Assembly: GCF_022489025.1 (NCBI RefSeq)
Contig: NZ_JAKVTG010000007.1
Span: 94,297-158,296 of the forward strand
Reading direction: 5' to 3'
Length of the DNA: 64,000 nt
Source of the DNA: Planococcus halocryophilus
GTDB taxonomy: Bacteria > Bacillota > Bacilli > Bacillales_A > Planococcaceae
The notes beneath the pieces are model-generated. The model was not told where the DNA came from and did no database searches. It saw only the letters and a list, made by a program, of their open reading frames with translations. Position numbers and translations under genes: made by a program. Positions 63,026 to 64,000 of this stretch are shown here, in pieces. The stretch's first letter is position 1. Every line of letters starts with the position of its first letter.

Positions 63026-64000
63026 TTAGTGCTTCGCTAACTTGTTAATAATTTTTATTACCGTTTTAATTAATTCATCAGAAGACTTACTATCATCTCC
63101 TAAATCAGCATACATAGGTTTTACTTCTTCAATGCCAACATACTTTTCGAAACTATCCATAACTTTCTGCCATAAATCTTTAGAAGTAAAACCAGTTGCC
63201 CCAATTGGAATAGGGATTGCTCCATTCTCAACAGAAATTTCAAATTCCTCTTCCATACCATTTGCAACAATGACTTTTTTAGTTTCTTTATCTATTTTGT
63301 TTCCAAAAATAAAGACAGCAAACCCCACACTAGAAATCATTTCTTCACGATATTTGGTCCATAATTCAGGAATAGTCATTTGTCCTGTAGTAACTTGGGG
63401 GAATGGTCTACATCTAAGTCTCTCTTCAACCTTACTATTTTGACTTGAATAAAGTTCTTCTAAAGCACCTGAAATGATGCAGCTTCCTATTCCTAAACCA
63501 AAACCAGATACAATATTATTATTATTTTTTATAAGAGCTTTACTTATTGCAGTACTAAATTTAAAAATGCTCTCCTCACTCCATTCTCCGTAATCACTTG
63601 CACTACCAGATACAAAGACATTTTTTCTCATCACTAGTGAATTAAGGTGAGAAAGAATATCTGTTATTTGAGGATAATCATCCACCAAAAGAACTTTAAT
63701 GCCATACCTCATTAAATCTTTGATTTTTAAATCTTGTTTAATTTTTGCATAATAATATTCTTTTTCATTATCCTTATAATCATTCATATCAACTTTCTTC
63801 ATAAAGCAATAATGAGTTCTAGTGTTTTCATTTAAAAGAACTCTAATTCTACTTAAAATTTGAGATAAATTTGGATCATCAAAACTAAAACCTATAAATA
63901 AAAAGGTTTTAGAAACTAAATCCCCCCTAAGAGCTGTACTGAATAACTGTCTCTTTTGGTTGTAACTCTCATAATCATCTTTTGTTAGAACTGCCTCGTG
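63026..64000 (-). CDS. thsA: Thoeris effector ThsA (SIR2-SLOG), 5' end outside window
   Basis: The frame runs open from 64000 to its stop at 63026 (324 codons visible; the N-terminus lies beyond the window). The visible start of the frame (HEAVLTKDDYESYNQ, then KTFLFIGFSFDDPNLSQIL) is the C-terminal half of a SIR2 NADase domain; the rest (VFVSGSASDYGEWSEE, VSGFGLGIGSCIISGALEEL, FIFGNK) is the SLOG domain that binds the cyclic signal from ThsB. Activated ThsA destroys NAD+ and aborts infection. An internal ATG at 63802 is not the start. Confidence 0.85.
   Translation of the reverse strand, partial: HEAVLTKDDYESYNQKRQLFSTALRGDLVSKTFLFIGFSFDDPNLSQILSRIRVLLNENTRTHYCFMKKVDMNDYKDNEKEYYYAKIKQDLKIKDLMRYGIKVLLVDDYPQITDILSHLNSLVMRKNVFVSGSASDYGEWSEESIFKFSTAISKALIKNNNNIVSGFGLGIGSCIISGALEELYSSQNSKVEERLRCRPFPQVTTGQMTIPELWTKYREEMISSVGFAVFIFGNKIDKETKKVIVANGMEEEFEISVENGAIPIPIGATGFTSKDLWQKVMDSFEKYVGIEEVKPMYADLGDDSKSSDELIKTVIKIINKLAKH

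Noticed and set aside
63026..63802. ATG at 63802 as the start of thsA
   Set aside because: The same frame stays open to 64000 and encodes the SIR2 C-terminal motif (FLFIGFSFDDPN), so the gene is longer.
1..64000. tRNA or rRNA genes and integrase-linked attachment sites
   Set aside because: No tRNA cloverleaf, rRNA motif or integrase gene was seen; the island borders are not tied to a tRNA within the window.

Overview
The window looks like a chromosomal segment of a low-to-moderate GC Gram-positive rod of the order Bacillales, probably family Planococcaceae (Planococcus or a relative). The basis is the gene content (FloT-type flotillin, MsmX-type sugar ATPase, tandem YhdP/YhdT-like transporters beside a MerR gene, LytTR-DUF3021 pair), strong GGAGG ribosome binding sites with frequent TTG/GTG starts, and Bacillales-type GC-rich palindromic intergenic repeats. 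The genus is inferred. I saw no rRNA, tRNA or CRISPR array.

Layout. 1-3.1 kb: partial DUF1801 gene, an XRE-cupin regulator, an MHS-family transporter and an ornithine-cyclodeaminase-family enzyme. 3.7-16.2 kb: alpha-glucoside/maltodextrin cluster: maltose acetyltransferase, MsmX/MalK ATPase, PucR-type regulator, two GH13 alpha-glucosidases, a ROK kinase, a binding protein with two permeases, and a LacI regulator. The binding-protein promoter has twin LacI/cre-type operators, and two inverted REP-like elements split binding protein from permeases. 16.4-34.4 kb: housekeeping and envelope genes: MEDS protein, DUF4385, epimerase, a sigma-2-only ORF, a MarR gene with two ABC half-transporters, a frameshifted CPBP gene, a PBP-like lipoprotein that lacks its catalytic serine and lysine, MerR plus two CNNM/CorC proteins, LytTR-DUF3021, and floT.

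34.5-44.1 kb is an AT-richer peptide-use block: XRE-cupin regulator, complete Opp/Dpp transporter, membrane dipeptidase and two prolyl-aminopeptidase-like hydrolases. Its right edge abuts a MITE-like palindrome fused to the last ~50 codons of a ROK gene, then galM and a short-chain fatty-acid transporter. 47.1-50.3 kb holds a GGDEF diguanylate cyclase next to a secreted subtilase whose leader carries a c-di-GMP-I (GEMM) riboswitch followed by a terminator.

50.9-64 kb is accessory and, from 55.8 kb, very AT-rich: an Ltp-type lipoprotein, a DnaJ-TM-LprI fusion, a GIY-YIG/DUF2075 ATPase, then three adjacent two-gene antiphage modules: Hachiman-like (hamA-hamB), Kiwa-like (kwaA-kwaB) and Thoeris (thsB and thsA, the latter cut by the window end). 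MITE-like palindromes lie between the modules.

The less ordinary signals are two families of intergenic repeats with ~21-bp period placed beside transcription terminators and all on one strand; a matched Shine-Dalgarno/hairpin/start arrangement in front of both CorC-like paralogues; the dead PBP; and the riboswitch-protease-cyclase neighbourhood.
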